Below are positions 1 through 5,099 of a stretch of DNA of 5,424 nucleotides, piece by piece. A model generated the notes under the pieces. That model did not search any database. It was not told where the DNA came from and saw only the letters and a list, made by a program, of their open reading frames with translations. Source of the DNA: SAR202 cluster bacterium. Its GTDB lineage: Bacteria; Chloroflexota; Dehalococcoidia; Lucifugimonadales; UBA1123. The stretch spans positions 1 to 5,424 of the forward strand of contig JASLRP010000600.1 of assembly GCA_030743915.1 (NCBI GenBank), read 5' to 3'. Every line of letters begins with the position of its first letter. The stretch's first letter is position 1. The position numbers and the translations under genes were made by a program.

Positions 1-1
1 C

Positions 2-484
2 CACAAGTTCTGCCAGGAATGCCAGGTATGCGTGAACCGCTGCCCAGGCCGCGCGCTGGTCAAAGAGAAGATTTACTGGCGCGGCGTCGAGAAGAACAAG
101 CTCATGTACGAACGCTGCCGCCCGGTCATGGCCCGCTACGAAGGCTGTGCCGTCTGCATGCTGACCTGCCCGGTCCAGCGCTATGGCATGAAGCCCGTGA
201 TGCAGCACTACATAGACACCGATGGCGAGGTTCTCGGCAAGGGCACGAACAACCTTGAGGGCTACACCTTGCGAGACAAAGGTTACTTCGGCCCAGGCAA
301 GCTGCCCAAGTTCGACCGACCGTTCTTCGACATCCCTCATGGGACGAAAGAAGACTGGCTGTTCGAGCAGTTCAAGAACAAACTTGAGAACGAGGGCGAG
401 GCCTCCACAGAAGAGATCGTGGACTTCGCCGTCGAACTGAAGAAAGTCCTGGACGAAGGCAAGACCACCAGAGGCGACGAGTAA
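2..484 (+). CDS. 4Fe-4S dicluster protein, reductive-dehalogenase-like C-terminus (5' partial)
   Basis: The gene enters from the left edge and ends at TAA 482-484; 160 residues are visible. It carries two complete 4Fe-4S ligand sets: C-x2-C-x2-C-x3-C-P (visible residues 4-15) and C39-x9-C49-x2-C52-x3-C56-P. A first 4Fe-4S motif followed by one whose first Cys lies about ten residues upstream is the layout at the C-terminus of reductive dehalogenases (RdhA) and of the related epoxyqueuosine reductase QueG. There the clusters pass electrons to a corrinoid in the upstream domain. That domain is outside the window, so the function is not proven. After the clusters comes a tail of about 100 residues with a Gly/Pro/aromatic-rich stretch (about 86-110) and then a charged, probably helical end rich in Glu and Lys. 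This tail is longer than in typical RdhA. Alternatives are QueG-like or another dicluster ferredoxin oxidoreductase. Iron-sulfur assignment is firm; dehalogenase assignment is tentative. Confidence 0.8.
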   Translation, partial: HKFCQECQVCVNRCPGRALVKEKIYWRGVEKNKLMYERCRPVMARYEGCAVCMLTCPVQRYGMKPVMQHYIDTDGEVLGKGTNNLEGYTLRDKGYFGPGKLPKFDRPFFDIPHGTKEDWLFEQFKNKLENEGEASTEEIVDFAVELKKVLDEGKTTRGDE

Positions 485-536
485 GTCGGCCCTTCACGCC
501 AGAATCTGAGATGAAAAACAATCACTGAATCGATAT

Positions 537-567
537 GGGGCCAGAGCCAATGATGGCTGCTGGCCCC
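537..567 (+). other. strong intergenic hairpin
   Basis: GGGGCCAG (537-544) pairs perfectly with CTGGCCCC (560-567). The stem continues with AGCCA (545-549) against TGGCT (554-558), closed by an ATGA loop, with a single bulged G at 559. That gives 13 base pairs, mostly G-C. It lies 53 bases after the iron-sulfur gene and 37 bases before the small gene at 604. No T-run follows, so it is not a canonical Rho-independent terminator. It may end or stabilise the upstream transcript, or act in the leader of the small gene. Confidence 0.65.
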
Positions 568-588
568 GTGTCTTGCCCGCCCTTACCT

Positions 589-595
589 GAGAGGA
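589..595 (+). promoter_or_regulatory. ribosome binding site deciding the start at 604
   Basis: GAGAGGA lies 8 bases before ATG 604. It favours 604 over the longer in-frame ATG at 535, which sits at the edge of the 537-567 hairpin and has no purine-rich site at the right distance. Confidence 0.65.
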
Positions 596-603
596 CCAGC
601 CAA

Positions 604-801
604 ATGCCCATGTTCCAGAAAGACAACATCGACGCGCTGTTCGGAGAGTTGAAACGCGATTACGATGACAAGGACGAAAGCGAACAGCTTCACCGCGACG
701 CCCACCTTGCCATCGCATACCACGACGCCAACCGCCCCCTGCCCGACGCCACCGATCCGGTGGTCCTGGACCTGGTAGAACGGCACAAGCCCGCCGAATA
801 A
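604..801 (+). CDS. small acidic hypothetical protein (65 aa)
   Basis: I do not recognise the family. The 65-residue product begins MPMFQKDNIDALFGELKRDY and is rich in Asp and Glu, with no Cys, no membrane segment and no signal peptide. The first half looks like an amphipathic helix with a DDKDES patch. The middle has His/Asp-rich sequence (HRDAHLAIAYHDAN) and the end is a short helix (VVLDLVERHK). ATG 604 is chosen for its GAGAGGA site; ATG 610 is a second in-frame candidate and ATG 535 a less likely one. Codons are G/C-ending, like those of the flanking genes, which supports real coding. It follows the iron-sulfur gene on the same strand by about 120 bases, separated by a strong hairpin, and converges on the SDR. 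It could be a small accessory to the upstream enzyme, but nothing in the sequence shows this. Confidence 0.6.
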   Translation: MPMFQKDNIDALFGELKRDYDDKDESEQLHRDAHLAIAYHDANRPLPDATDPVVLDLVERHKPAE

Positions 802-815
802 GGGATCAGGTCCGC

Positions 816-972
816 CAGGTGTCAGGTAACGGCCATCCGGCCTTACAATTGTGAATGGGCATGGAGAATCCGGTCGGAAGTGGATCATTGAATGCCATGC
901 CAGCGACCAGATGCTTCGCCTCGACTTAACTTGGCGAGTTGGCTGATTGCTGAAATTCCCCCTGACCACCTG
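816..972. repeat. imperfect inverted repeat in convergent intergenic gap
   Basis: CAGGTGTCAGG at 816-826 recurs inverted at 961-972 as CAGGTGGTCAGG read on the minus strand, differing by one inserted base. A shorter ATCAGGT word sits near both arms. A second pair, GGCATGG (858-864) and CCATGCC (895-901), lies between them. The gap 802-988 between the two convergent genes holds no ORF I would support and no T-run terminator. The repeat could be a folded 3' region shared by both transcripts or a chance match. Confidence 0.3.
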
Positions 973-988
973 ATACCTCGTCGCCCCC

Positions 989-1804
989 TCACCTCGCAGT
1001 AAGCCCGCCGTCCATATACACAAGCTGGCCAGTCATATAATCCGACGCCGGGCTTGCGAGATAGGCCGCCAGAACGCCCAGTTCCCGCAGGTCGCCCTCG
1101 CGGTGCATGGGGATGCCGTCCAGGTGTCTCTGACGGCCATCGGCGTCAGACCAGGTGCGGTCGGTCATCTCGGTGTGGTAATCGCCGGGGCCGATAGCGT
1201 TGACGCAGATATTGTAGTCCGCCCACTCCAGCGCCATCACGCGGGTAATCATGTTCACTCCGGCCTTGCTGGCGTTATAGGCTGCCACCAGAGGAAACGC
1301 CTGAGTCGCGTTGTTGGAGCCGATGTTGATGATCTTGCCGTACTTGCGCTCCATCATGTAGGGCGCGACGGCCCGACAGCAGTAGAACACGCCGCTCAGG
1401 TTGATGTCGATGATTGACTGCCATTCCTCGTCCGTCATCGCGGTGACGCTCTCCCTGGTCACTCGAGGGGGTGACAACGTGACATCCGGAAACGGCGCCA
1501 CTGGAAGCCTGAGCAGTTTGCCTGCGTTGTTAACCAGGATGTCGATCTTGCCGAATCTGTCCAGGGCGGTTGCCACCATGCTGTCCACGTCGGACGATTT
1601 CGACACGTCGGTAGGCACGGCAATGGCCTGCCTGCCCAGGGCACTGACCGCCTCGACGGTCTCGTTAATTTCGGACTCTGTCCTGGCGGCGGCCACGATG
1701 TCGGCTCCGGCCTCGGCGAGGACCAGGGCGATCTCCCTGCCTATCCCGCGGCCCGCTCCGGTGACAATGGCGGTCCTGCCTTCTAAACTCAAATCTGGAA
1801 GCAT
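989..1804 (-). CDS. short-chain dehydrogenase/reductase (SDR family)
   Basis: A complete 271-residue classical SDR, which would reversibly oxidise or reduce a carbonyl/alcohol in the cytosol with NAD(P). All landmarks are present: TGAGRGIG cofactor loop at 15-22, Asp66 of the adenine pocket (TDVS), NNAG at 92-95, catalytic Asn135 (INLSGVF), Ser163, and the Tyr176-x3-Lys180 pair (YNASK). The GPGDYHTEM segment (205-213) is the usual PG turn, and the C-terminal end YMDGG is typical. Arg41 after strand 2, with no acidic residue before it, suggests a preference for NADP(H). A proline-rich stretch at about 99-124 makes the loop before the NxxG helix longer than usual. The start is well fixed: GGAGG (minus strand of 1814-1818) lies 9 bases before ATG. 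The substrate cannot be told; 3-oxoacyl-ACP reductase or sugar/alcohol dehydrogenase labels would be guesses. It diverges from the kinase gene at 1929. Confidence 0.95.
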   Translation of the reverse strand: MLPDLSLEGRTAIVTGAGRGIGREIALVLAEAGADIVAAARTESEINETVEAVSALGRQAIAVPTDVSKSSDVDSMVATALDRFGKIDILVNNAGKLLRLPVAPFPDVTLSPPRVTRESVTAMTDEEWQSIIDINLSGVFYCCRAVAPYMMERKYGKIINIGSNNATQAFPLVAAYNASKAGVNMITRVMALEWADYNICVNAIGPGDYHTEMTDRTWSDADGRQRHLDGIPMHREGDLRELGVLAAYLASPASDYMTGQLVYMDGGLTAR

Positions 1805-1834
1805 TCTCGATTTCCTCCAACGACTATTCGCGCT

Positions 1835-1854
1835 ATTTAGCTAAATGGATGATA
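1835..1854 (-). promoter_or_regulatory. SDR promoter -10 with overlapping 12-bp palindrome (candidate operator)
   Basis: On the minus strand TATCAT (1854-1849, 5 of 6 matches to TATAAT) lies 45 bases from the SDR start codon. The -35 region is poor: CTGAAT 17 bases further upstream. Just downstream, at the expected transcription start (about 1842), is ATTTAGCTAAAT (1835-1846), a perfect 12-bp palindrome. A palindrome at +1 together with a weak -35 fits a repressor operator. The binding protein is unknown and no regulator gene is in the window. Confidence 0.45.
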
Positions 1855-1885
1855 CATTACCCAGGAGCCAGATTCAGGCGCAAAA

Positions 1886-1898
1886 TCACTGGAAGTGA
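1886..1898. repeat. short inverted repeat upstream of the kinase gene
   Basis: TCACT-GGA-AGTGA has perfect 5-base arms around a 3-base centre, flanked by AAAA on the left and, three bases on, TTTT on the right. It lies 30 bases before the kinase start codon in the divergent promoter region. It could be an operator half-site pair, but the arms are short. Confidence 0.25.
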
Positions 1899-1928
1899 CG
1901 CTTTTGATTATGACCGATTCAACCGCTC

Positions 1929-2948
1929 ATGCTTGAAAAACCCGACATCCAGGACGAAAGCATTGTCGCCTGTCTGTTGGACGAATATGGGTTGAATGTT
2001 GTTCAGATCACCTTTCTTCCTCTGGGGGCAGACCGGAACACAGCCGTCTATCGCGCCACCACCGACGATGCGACCCCATACTTCGTGAAGTTGAGGTTGG
2101 ACAACTTCGACGAAACCTCCGTGGCGTTGCCAAGATTTCTCAGCGACCTGGGCATCGGGCAGGTCATGGCTCCGCTGGCAACGAAAACAGGCCAACTCTC
2201 GGCAAGCCTGAACGCTTTCAGGTTGATACTTTACCCCTTTGTCGAGGGCCGCAACGGGTACGAGGTTGACCTGTCAGATCATCACTGGGTTGAATTCGGC
2301 GCGGCCCTCAAGGGCATCCACACTGCCGAGATTCCTGCGGCTCTGGTCAGGCGCATCCAGCGGGAAGCGTACTCTTCTCAGTGGCGCGAGACCACGAAGA
2401 TATCGCTGGACCGCGCGGAGAGTAAAATCTTTGATGATCCCGTCTCAACGAAACTGGCTGCGTTCTTGAAATCCAAACGCGATGAGATTCTCGATCTCGT
2501 CGAGCGCGCAGAAGGACTCGCTCAGGCGCTTCGGGTTCGATCTCTGGAATTTATCGTGTGTCACTCTGATCTTCATGCAGGCAATATCCTGATCGACGCT
2601 AATGACGCCTTCTACATCGTCGACTGGGACGATCCGGTCCTGGCGCCCAAGGAGCGCGACCTGATGTTCGTCGGAGGCGGACTTGTGGGAACAGGACACA
2701 CGCCGCAGGAGGAGGAATCCCTGTTCTACCAGGGCTATGGTCAAGCACAGATTGATCCGGTGGCGTTGGCGTACTATCGCTATGAGCGAATCATTCAGGA
2801 TATCGCAGAATTCTGTGAGCAGATATTCTCGACAGACGAAGGCGGAGCAGACCGAGAACAATCACTCCGATATCTGGCATCGAGTTTTCGACCCGGCGGA
2901 GTCTTGAAGCTAGCTTATAAGTCAGACAAGACTTCAAAGAAACGGTAG
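1929..2948 (+). CDS. APH-fold phosphotransferase, spectinomycin-kinase (APH(9))-like
   Basis: A 339-residue aminoglycoside-phosphotransferase-family kinase that would move the ATP gamma-phosphate to a hydroxyl of a small molecule in the cytosol. Visible landmarks: the ATP-binding Lys54 (YFVKLR), a hinge-like LYPFVEG (101-107), the catalytic loop HSDLHAGN (212-219) with Asp214 and Asn219, and the metal-binding Asp232 in IVDWDDP (230-236). The run PVLAPKERDLMFVG after the metal site is, as I recall, characteristic of the APH(9)/spectinomycin-kinase branch, and the length is close to APH(9)-Ia. Family membership is firm. The substrate is not: many environmental members are not resistance enzymes. 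The start is nearly forced, because an in-frame TGA at 1911-1913 lies just upstream and ATG 1929 is the only ATG before the conserved part. There is no Shine-Dalgarno site, so translation may be leaderless or weak. The C-terminus ends in a Lys-rich tail. Confidence 0.9.
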   Translation: MLEKPDIQDESIVACLLDEYGLNVVQITFLPLGADRNTAVYRATTDDATPYFVKLRLDNFDETSVALPRFLSDLGIGQVMAPLATKTGQLSASLNAFRLILYPFVEGRNGYEVDLSDHHWVEFGAALKGIHTAEIPAALVRRIQREAYSSQWRETTKISLDRAESKIFDDPVSTKLAAFLKSKRDEILDLVERAEGLAQALRVRSLEFIVCHSDLHAGNILIDANDAFYIVDWDDPVLAPKERDLMFVGGGLVGTGHTPQEEESLFYQGYGQAQIDPVALAYYRYERIIQDIAEFCEQIFSTDEGGADREQSLRYLASSFRPGGVLKLAYKSDKTSKKR

Positions 2949-2997
2949 CCCACGACTGGGATGTTCGCCTCAAGATCGCAGGTGAAAGTTCTGGTTG

Positions 2998-3417
2998 CTA
3001 GTCCTTGCCCCGTTTGAAGCCTGCCAGCGAACCAAACACCGCAACGAAGATCGCCAACTTGAAGGCGGTGAACCACGATATGGAACCAGCCACAAAGCCC
3101 TGATCGACCGCTCCGGGGAACAGGTCGGGAATCGTCCATGCCCAAAGCAATTTAATGACAAACAGGGCCAGGAGGAATAATCCGACGAACAGGGCGAGAA
3201 AGCCGGTGCAGCCCACCGCGCCCACCGTGAACAGAGCCAATATCTTCGACAATCTGATATTCCTTTCTCGGTTCTTGTCGTTGTTGGTCGAGATGTTATC
3301 AGATTGATACTGAGCAAGTGTCTGATACGGTGCGCCAGGAGTCATTTGTTCCGGAATGTTGAAGTGGTAGTGATGAAGAACAGATCGCTCTGGTTGTGGC
3401 TGAATCTGAGAGGACAT
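2998..3417 (-). CDS. hypothetical small membrane protein (139 aa)
   Basis: I do not recognise the family. The first 55 or so residues are polar, rich in Gln, Asn, His and Pro, with no signal peptide, and would form a flexible tail. A hydrophobic block follows at about 59-95 (long enough for one extended or two short membrane segments), with Lys89 near its end. A linker (about 96-115, with IPDLFPG) leads to a second segment at about 116-134, and the protein ends in a basic FKRGKD tail. It is probably an inner-membrane protein. The start is uncertain: ATG 3417 has no clear ribosome site, and Met25 (ATG at 3345-3343) has only a weak GGAA before it. The clean hydrophobic pattern makes this frame better than the overlapping ORFs on either strand. 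It converges with the kinase gene, leaving 49 bases between their stops, and diverges from the pentapeptide gene. Confidence 0.6.
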   Translation of the reverse strand: MSSQIQPQPERSVLHHYHFNIPEQMTPGAPYQTLAQYQSDNISTNNDKNRERNIRLSKILALFTVGAVGCTGFLALFVGLFLLALFVIKLLWAWTIPDLFPGAVDQGFVAGSISWFTAFKLAIFVAVFGSLAGFKRGKD

Positions 3418-3440
3418 TCGTTAACTTAGACCCTAAATAT

Positions 3441-3480
3441 GTTGGGTGCGACAAAGATGACACTCAACACTAACATCTTT
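3441..3480. repeat. interleaved inverted repeats, possible pseudoknot
   Basis: GTTGGGTG (3441-3448) can pair with CACTCAAC (3461-3468; one G-U pair on the plus strand, one A-C mismatch on the minus). AAAGATG (3453-3459) pairs perfectly with CATCTTT (3474-3480). The arms alternate in order, which is the layout of an H-type pseudoknot with loops of 4, 1 and 5 bases. It lies 24 to 63 bases upstream of the membrane-protein start codon, so on the minus strand it would be in that gene's leader. It could instead be two overlapping operator sites in DNA. Confidence 0.4.
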
Positions 3481-3551
3481 CTACCGCTTTTTCAGGTAAC
3501 TGGAAATGATGACTCGACATATTGAGTTGAGATTAAGATGTAAAGTGGAAT

Positions 3552-3580
3552 TTGACAACTCGCATCGGTAGTCGTAAAGT
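3552..3580 (+). promoter_or_regulatory. sigma-70-type promoter for the pentapeptide-repeat gene
   Basis: A perfect TTGACA (3552-3557), a 17-base spacer, and TAAAGT (3575-3580; 4 of 6 matches to TATAAT). Transcription would start near 3587 and leave a leader of about 130 bases before ATG 3718. A weaker alternative closer to the gene is TTGATT (3648-3653) with CATTAT (3670-3675). Confidence 0.5.
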
Positions 3581-3677
3581 TATTATCACTCATATTGGTG
3601 AATAAATAAGAGAAACATCACCTAAGTAATACTGATTATATGAAGTGTTGATTTGGCGCATTACCCAAGCATTATTG

Positions 3678-3694
3678 CACCAAGTGGATTGGTG
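3678..3694 (+). other. leader hairpin CACCAA/TTGGTG
   Basis: CACCAA (3678-3683) and TTGGTG (3689-3694) form a 6-bp stem with a GTGGA loop in the predicted leader of the pentapeptide gene, 10 bases before a second hairpin that covers the ribosome binding site. Confidence 0.4.
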
Positions 3695-3703
3695 GCCCGT
3701 CAA

Positions 3704-3717
3704 CGGAGACAACTCCG
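3704..3717 (+). promoter_or_regulatory. hairpin hiding the ribosome binding site of the pentapeptide gene
   Basis: CGGAG (3704-3708) and CTCCG (3713-3717) form a 5-bp, G-C-rich stem with an ACAA loop that ends on the base before ATG 3718. The GGAG inside the left arm is the only Shine-Dalgarno match at a workable distance (9 bases), so folding would block initiation until the stem is opened. It also decides the start: the next in-frame ATG (3730) is too far from GGAG. Confidence 0.5.
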
Positions 3718-4947
3718 ATGATATGGCGAATGTCAGCCCCCAGCGTGATAGCGGTCGTCGTTGTCACCGTGTTAGTGCTGCTGACGATATTAGTCCGTGT
3801 CGGGCCCCTTGAAGCAGACATGCAAGGTAAGACGCTCTGGGAATGGATGGATTTGATTGGTGTCCCCCTGGTCGCGGCAGGAATCGCTGGAGGATTTGCA
3901 ATCTGGGCTCAGAGAGCGGGGCGTCGGGCTGACGCTGAACGGCGAGCGGTAGTAGAACAGGGTCGAGAAGCTGCACTCCAAGGATACCTCAACCTCATGA
4001 CGAATCTGGTTCTTGATCGAAAGTTTCAAGAATCGGAGGAGAATGATCCAGTTCGAGCCGTTGCTTATGCGCAGACACTCGGCACACTACGTGGATTGGA
4101 TAGTGTGCGTAAAGGGATATTAGTGCGATTTCTGTCTGATTTGAATTTGGACAGCCAACCCGGTCTGCCCGTCTCCTTAGAAGGCTCTGATCTAAGCGAA
4201 GTTGATCTAAGCGAGGCGATGCTCTCAACCGCCAATCTGTCTTCCGCCGATTTAACTGAGGCAAACCTGTTTGAGGCAGACTTGTCTCAGGCAAACTTGG
4301 CGGGCGCCGATCTGAGCGACATTAATCTTCGTGACGCAGACCTCAGCAAGGCTGATCTACAACATGCGATCTTAAGCAAAGCGGTATTGTACAGCACAGA
4401 TCTGAGTGAAGCCGAACTTTTCTGGGCTGATCTGTCACAAGTGGACCTACGTGAAGCTGTACTAGTCAATGCCAAACTGATGGGAGCAGTCCTGTTCGAA
4501 GCTGATCTGAGCGGGGCGGATCTGCGTGAGGCTGGCTTGAGCGAATCTGACTTACGGGGGGCAAACTTGAGTGGGGCTGATTTGAGTGGGGCCGACTTAA
4601 GCAAATCTGACTTGCGGGGAGCTAATTTGGGTGGAGCTGACTTGAGCGATACCAACCTGACCAATTCTGATCTGCGAGGAGCGACTTTTGTTGGAGTTTC
4701 CAGAACACGGCGCGATTTTGGGTGGGTCAGCATGAATTGGATCGAAACACTTAAGGCGGATTTGACTGGAGCTAATCTGTTTGGAGCCGATCTCGATCGA
4801 GCTTTTGTGACCGATGAACAGTTGGCAGCCGCCTGCAACATCGAAGACACCACCACTCCCCGCAAATTCTCGATGATATTTGAAGCTTTGGGGCGGTCCA
4901 CAACGTCATTCCGAGATCGTCTAAAGCTACGATGGCGATTCTGGTAG
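3718..4947 (+). CDS. membrane-anchored pentapeptide-repeat protein (409 aa)
   Basis: Two hydrophobic segments open the protein (about 8-28 and 46-64), followed by a basic, probably helical stretch (RRADAERR, 69-76). Next is a conserved-looking block at 112-142 (VRAVAYAQTLGTLRGLDSVR, then KGILVRFL), which I recall preceding the repeats in many membrane-linked members. The pentapeptide array A(D/N)LxX runs from about 154 to 324, roughly 34 repeats, and should fold as a right-handed quadrilateral beta-helix of eight to nine coils. A 20-odd-residue interruption (325-346, with Arg and Trp) splits off a last short array at 347-361. VTDEQLAAA follows, then a basic tail ending RLKLRWRFW. With both membrane segments N-terminal, the helix is probably cytosolic. 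Its role is unknown. Qnr/MfpA gyrase mimics share the fold but lack membrane anchors, so a resistance call is not justified. It is probably monocistronic, with its own promoter and folded leader. Confidence 0.92.
   Translation: MIWRMSAPSVIAVVVVTVLVLLTILVRVGPLEADMQGKTLWEWMDLIGVPLVAAGIAGGFAIWAQRAGRRADAERRAVVEQGREAALQGYLNLMTNLVLDRKFQESEENDPVRAVAYAQTLGTLRGLDSVRKGILVRFLSDLNLDSQPGLPVSLEGSDLSEVDLSEAMLSTANLSSADLTEANLFEADLSQANLAGADLSDINLRDADLSKADLQHAILSKAVLYSTDLSEAELFWADLSQVDLREAVLVNAKLMGAVLFEADLSGADLREAGLSESDLRGANLSGADLSGADLSKSDLRGANLGGADLSDTNLTNSDLRGATFVGVSRTRRDFGWVSMNWIETLKADLTGANLFGADLDRAFVTDEQLAAACNIEDTTTPRKFSMIFEALGRSTTSFRDRLKLRWRFW
4540..4647 (+). repeat. 60-base tandem near-duplication inside the pentapeptide array
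   Basis: Codons 275-290 (4540-4587) and 295-310 (4600-4647) match at 39 of 48 bases and encode SESDLRGANLSGADLS and SKSDLRGANLGGADLS. The 20-residue period equals one beta-helix coil. A third, decayed copy begins at 314-324 (TNSDLRGATF). Most differences are at third positions, as expected for an older duplication kept under selection. Confidence 0.7.
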
Positions 4948-5039
4948 CGAGGTTATTTTCGTAATCGAGCAGTTGACTAAACACTTGGCGCTGCATACAG
5001 GAATCTTTGCGTCTTTCAATGAATTAAGATAAATTTACA

Positions 5040-5067
5040 TTGCAACAGAGTTGATCTACAATATAAT
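5040..5067 (+). promoter_or_regulatory. promoter of the GIY-YIG-like gene
   Basis: TTGCAA (5040-5045), a 16-base spacer and a perfect TATAAT (5062-5067). Transcription would start near 5074, about 26 bases before ATG 5100. An overlapping alternative is TTGATC (5051-5056) with GATAAT (5073-5078). Confidence 0.6.
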
Positions 5068-5088
5068 TTGATGATAATTTATATTGTA
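5057..5088. repeat. 10-bp perfect inverted repeat over the -10 box (candidate operator)
   Basis: TACAATATAA (5057-5066) and TTATATTGTA (5079-5088) are perfect inverted arms 12 bases apart, about two helical turns from centre to centre. The left arm contains most of the TATAAT box and the right arm touches the AAGGAGG ribosome site (5088-5094). With a start near 5074 the left arm is not transcribed, so a DNA-binding repressor dimer site fits better than an RNA hairpin. Confidence 0.5.
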
Positions 5089-5099
5089 AGGAGGTTGTA

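Larger units (their letters stand above)
3418..3717. other. AT-rich divergent intergenic region, 300 bases
   Basis: No ORF I would support. It lies between the divergent membrane-protein and pentapeptide genes, is visibly richer in A and T than the left half of the window (3541-3600 is about 37% GC), and holds the interleaved repeats at 3441-3480, a promoter at 3552-3580 and two hairpins at 3678-3717, listed separately. Confidence 0.7.

Noticed and set aside
535..603. Longer N-terminus for the small gene, starting at ATG 535
   Set aside because: This part overlaps the 537-567 hairpin, has no ribosome site, and gives a Pro/Met-rich low-quality sequence, while 604 has GAGAGGA at the right distance.
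1401..1844. 147-codon open frame on the plus strand opposite the SDR start
   Set aside because: Antisense shadow of a clearly coding SDR that has all family motifs; no ribosome site and low-complexity Ser/Thr/Leu composition.
2949..2964. Terminator between the convergent kinase and membrane-protein genes
   Set aside because: CCCA-CGAC-TGGG gives only a 4-bp stem and no proper T-run on either strand.
2995..3180. 61-codon plus-strand frame downstream of the kinase
   Set aside because: Antisense to the membrane-protein frame, with no ribosome site or recognisable pattern.
2970..3317. 115-codon minus-strand frame overlapping the membrane-protein gene
   Set aside because: Its product is a Cys/Trp/Arg/Ser mixture without domain pattern; the overlapping 139-residue frame has clean membrane segments.
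4540..4647. CRISPR-like or intergenic tandem repeat
   Set aside because: The repetition is in frame with the pentapeptide code and varies at third codon positions, so it is protein-driven.
4287..4901. 204-codon open frame on the minus strand across the pentapeptide array
   Set aside because: It is opened by the repetitive codons of the pentapeptide gene; the product is a monotonous Ser/Ala/Arg/Leu repeat (SAPLKSAP-like) with no independent support.
3718..4947. Calling the pentapeptide protein a Qnr-type quinolone resistance protein
   Set aside because: Qnr/MfpA proteins are short soluble dimers of about 200 residues; this protein has two membrane segments, a conserved linker and a longer array.
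4926..4948. Terminator after the pentapeptide gene (GCTAC/GTAGC)
   Set aside because: Five base pairs around a 13-base loop, overlapping the last codons, with no continuous T-run following.
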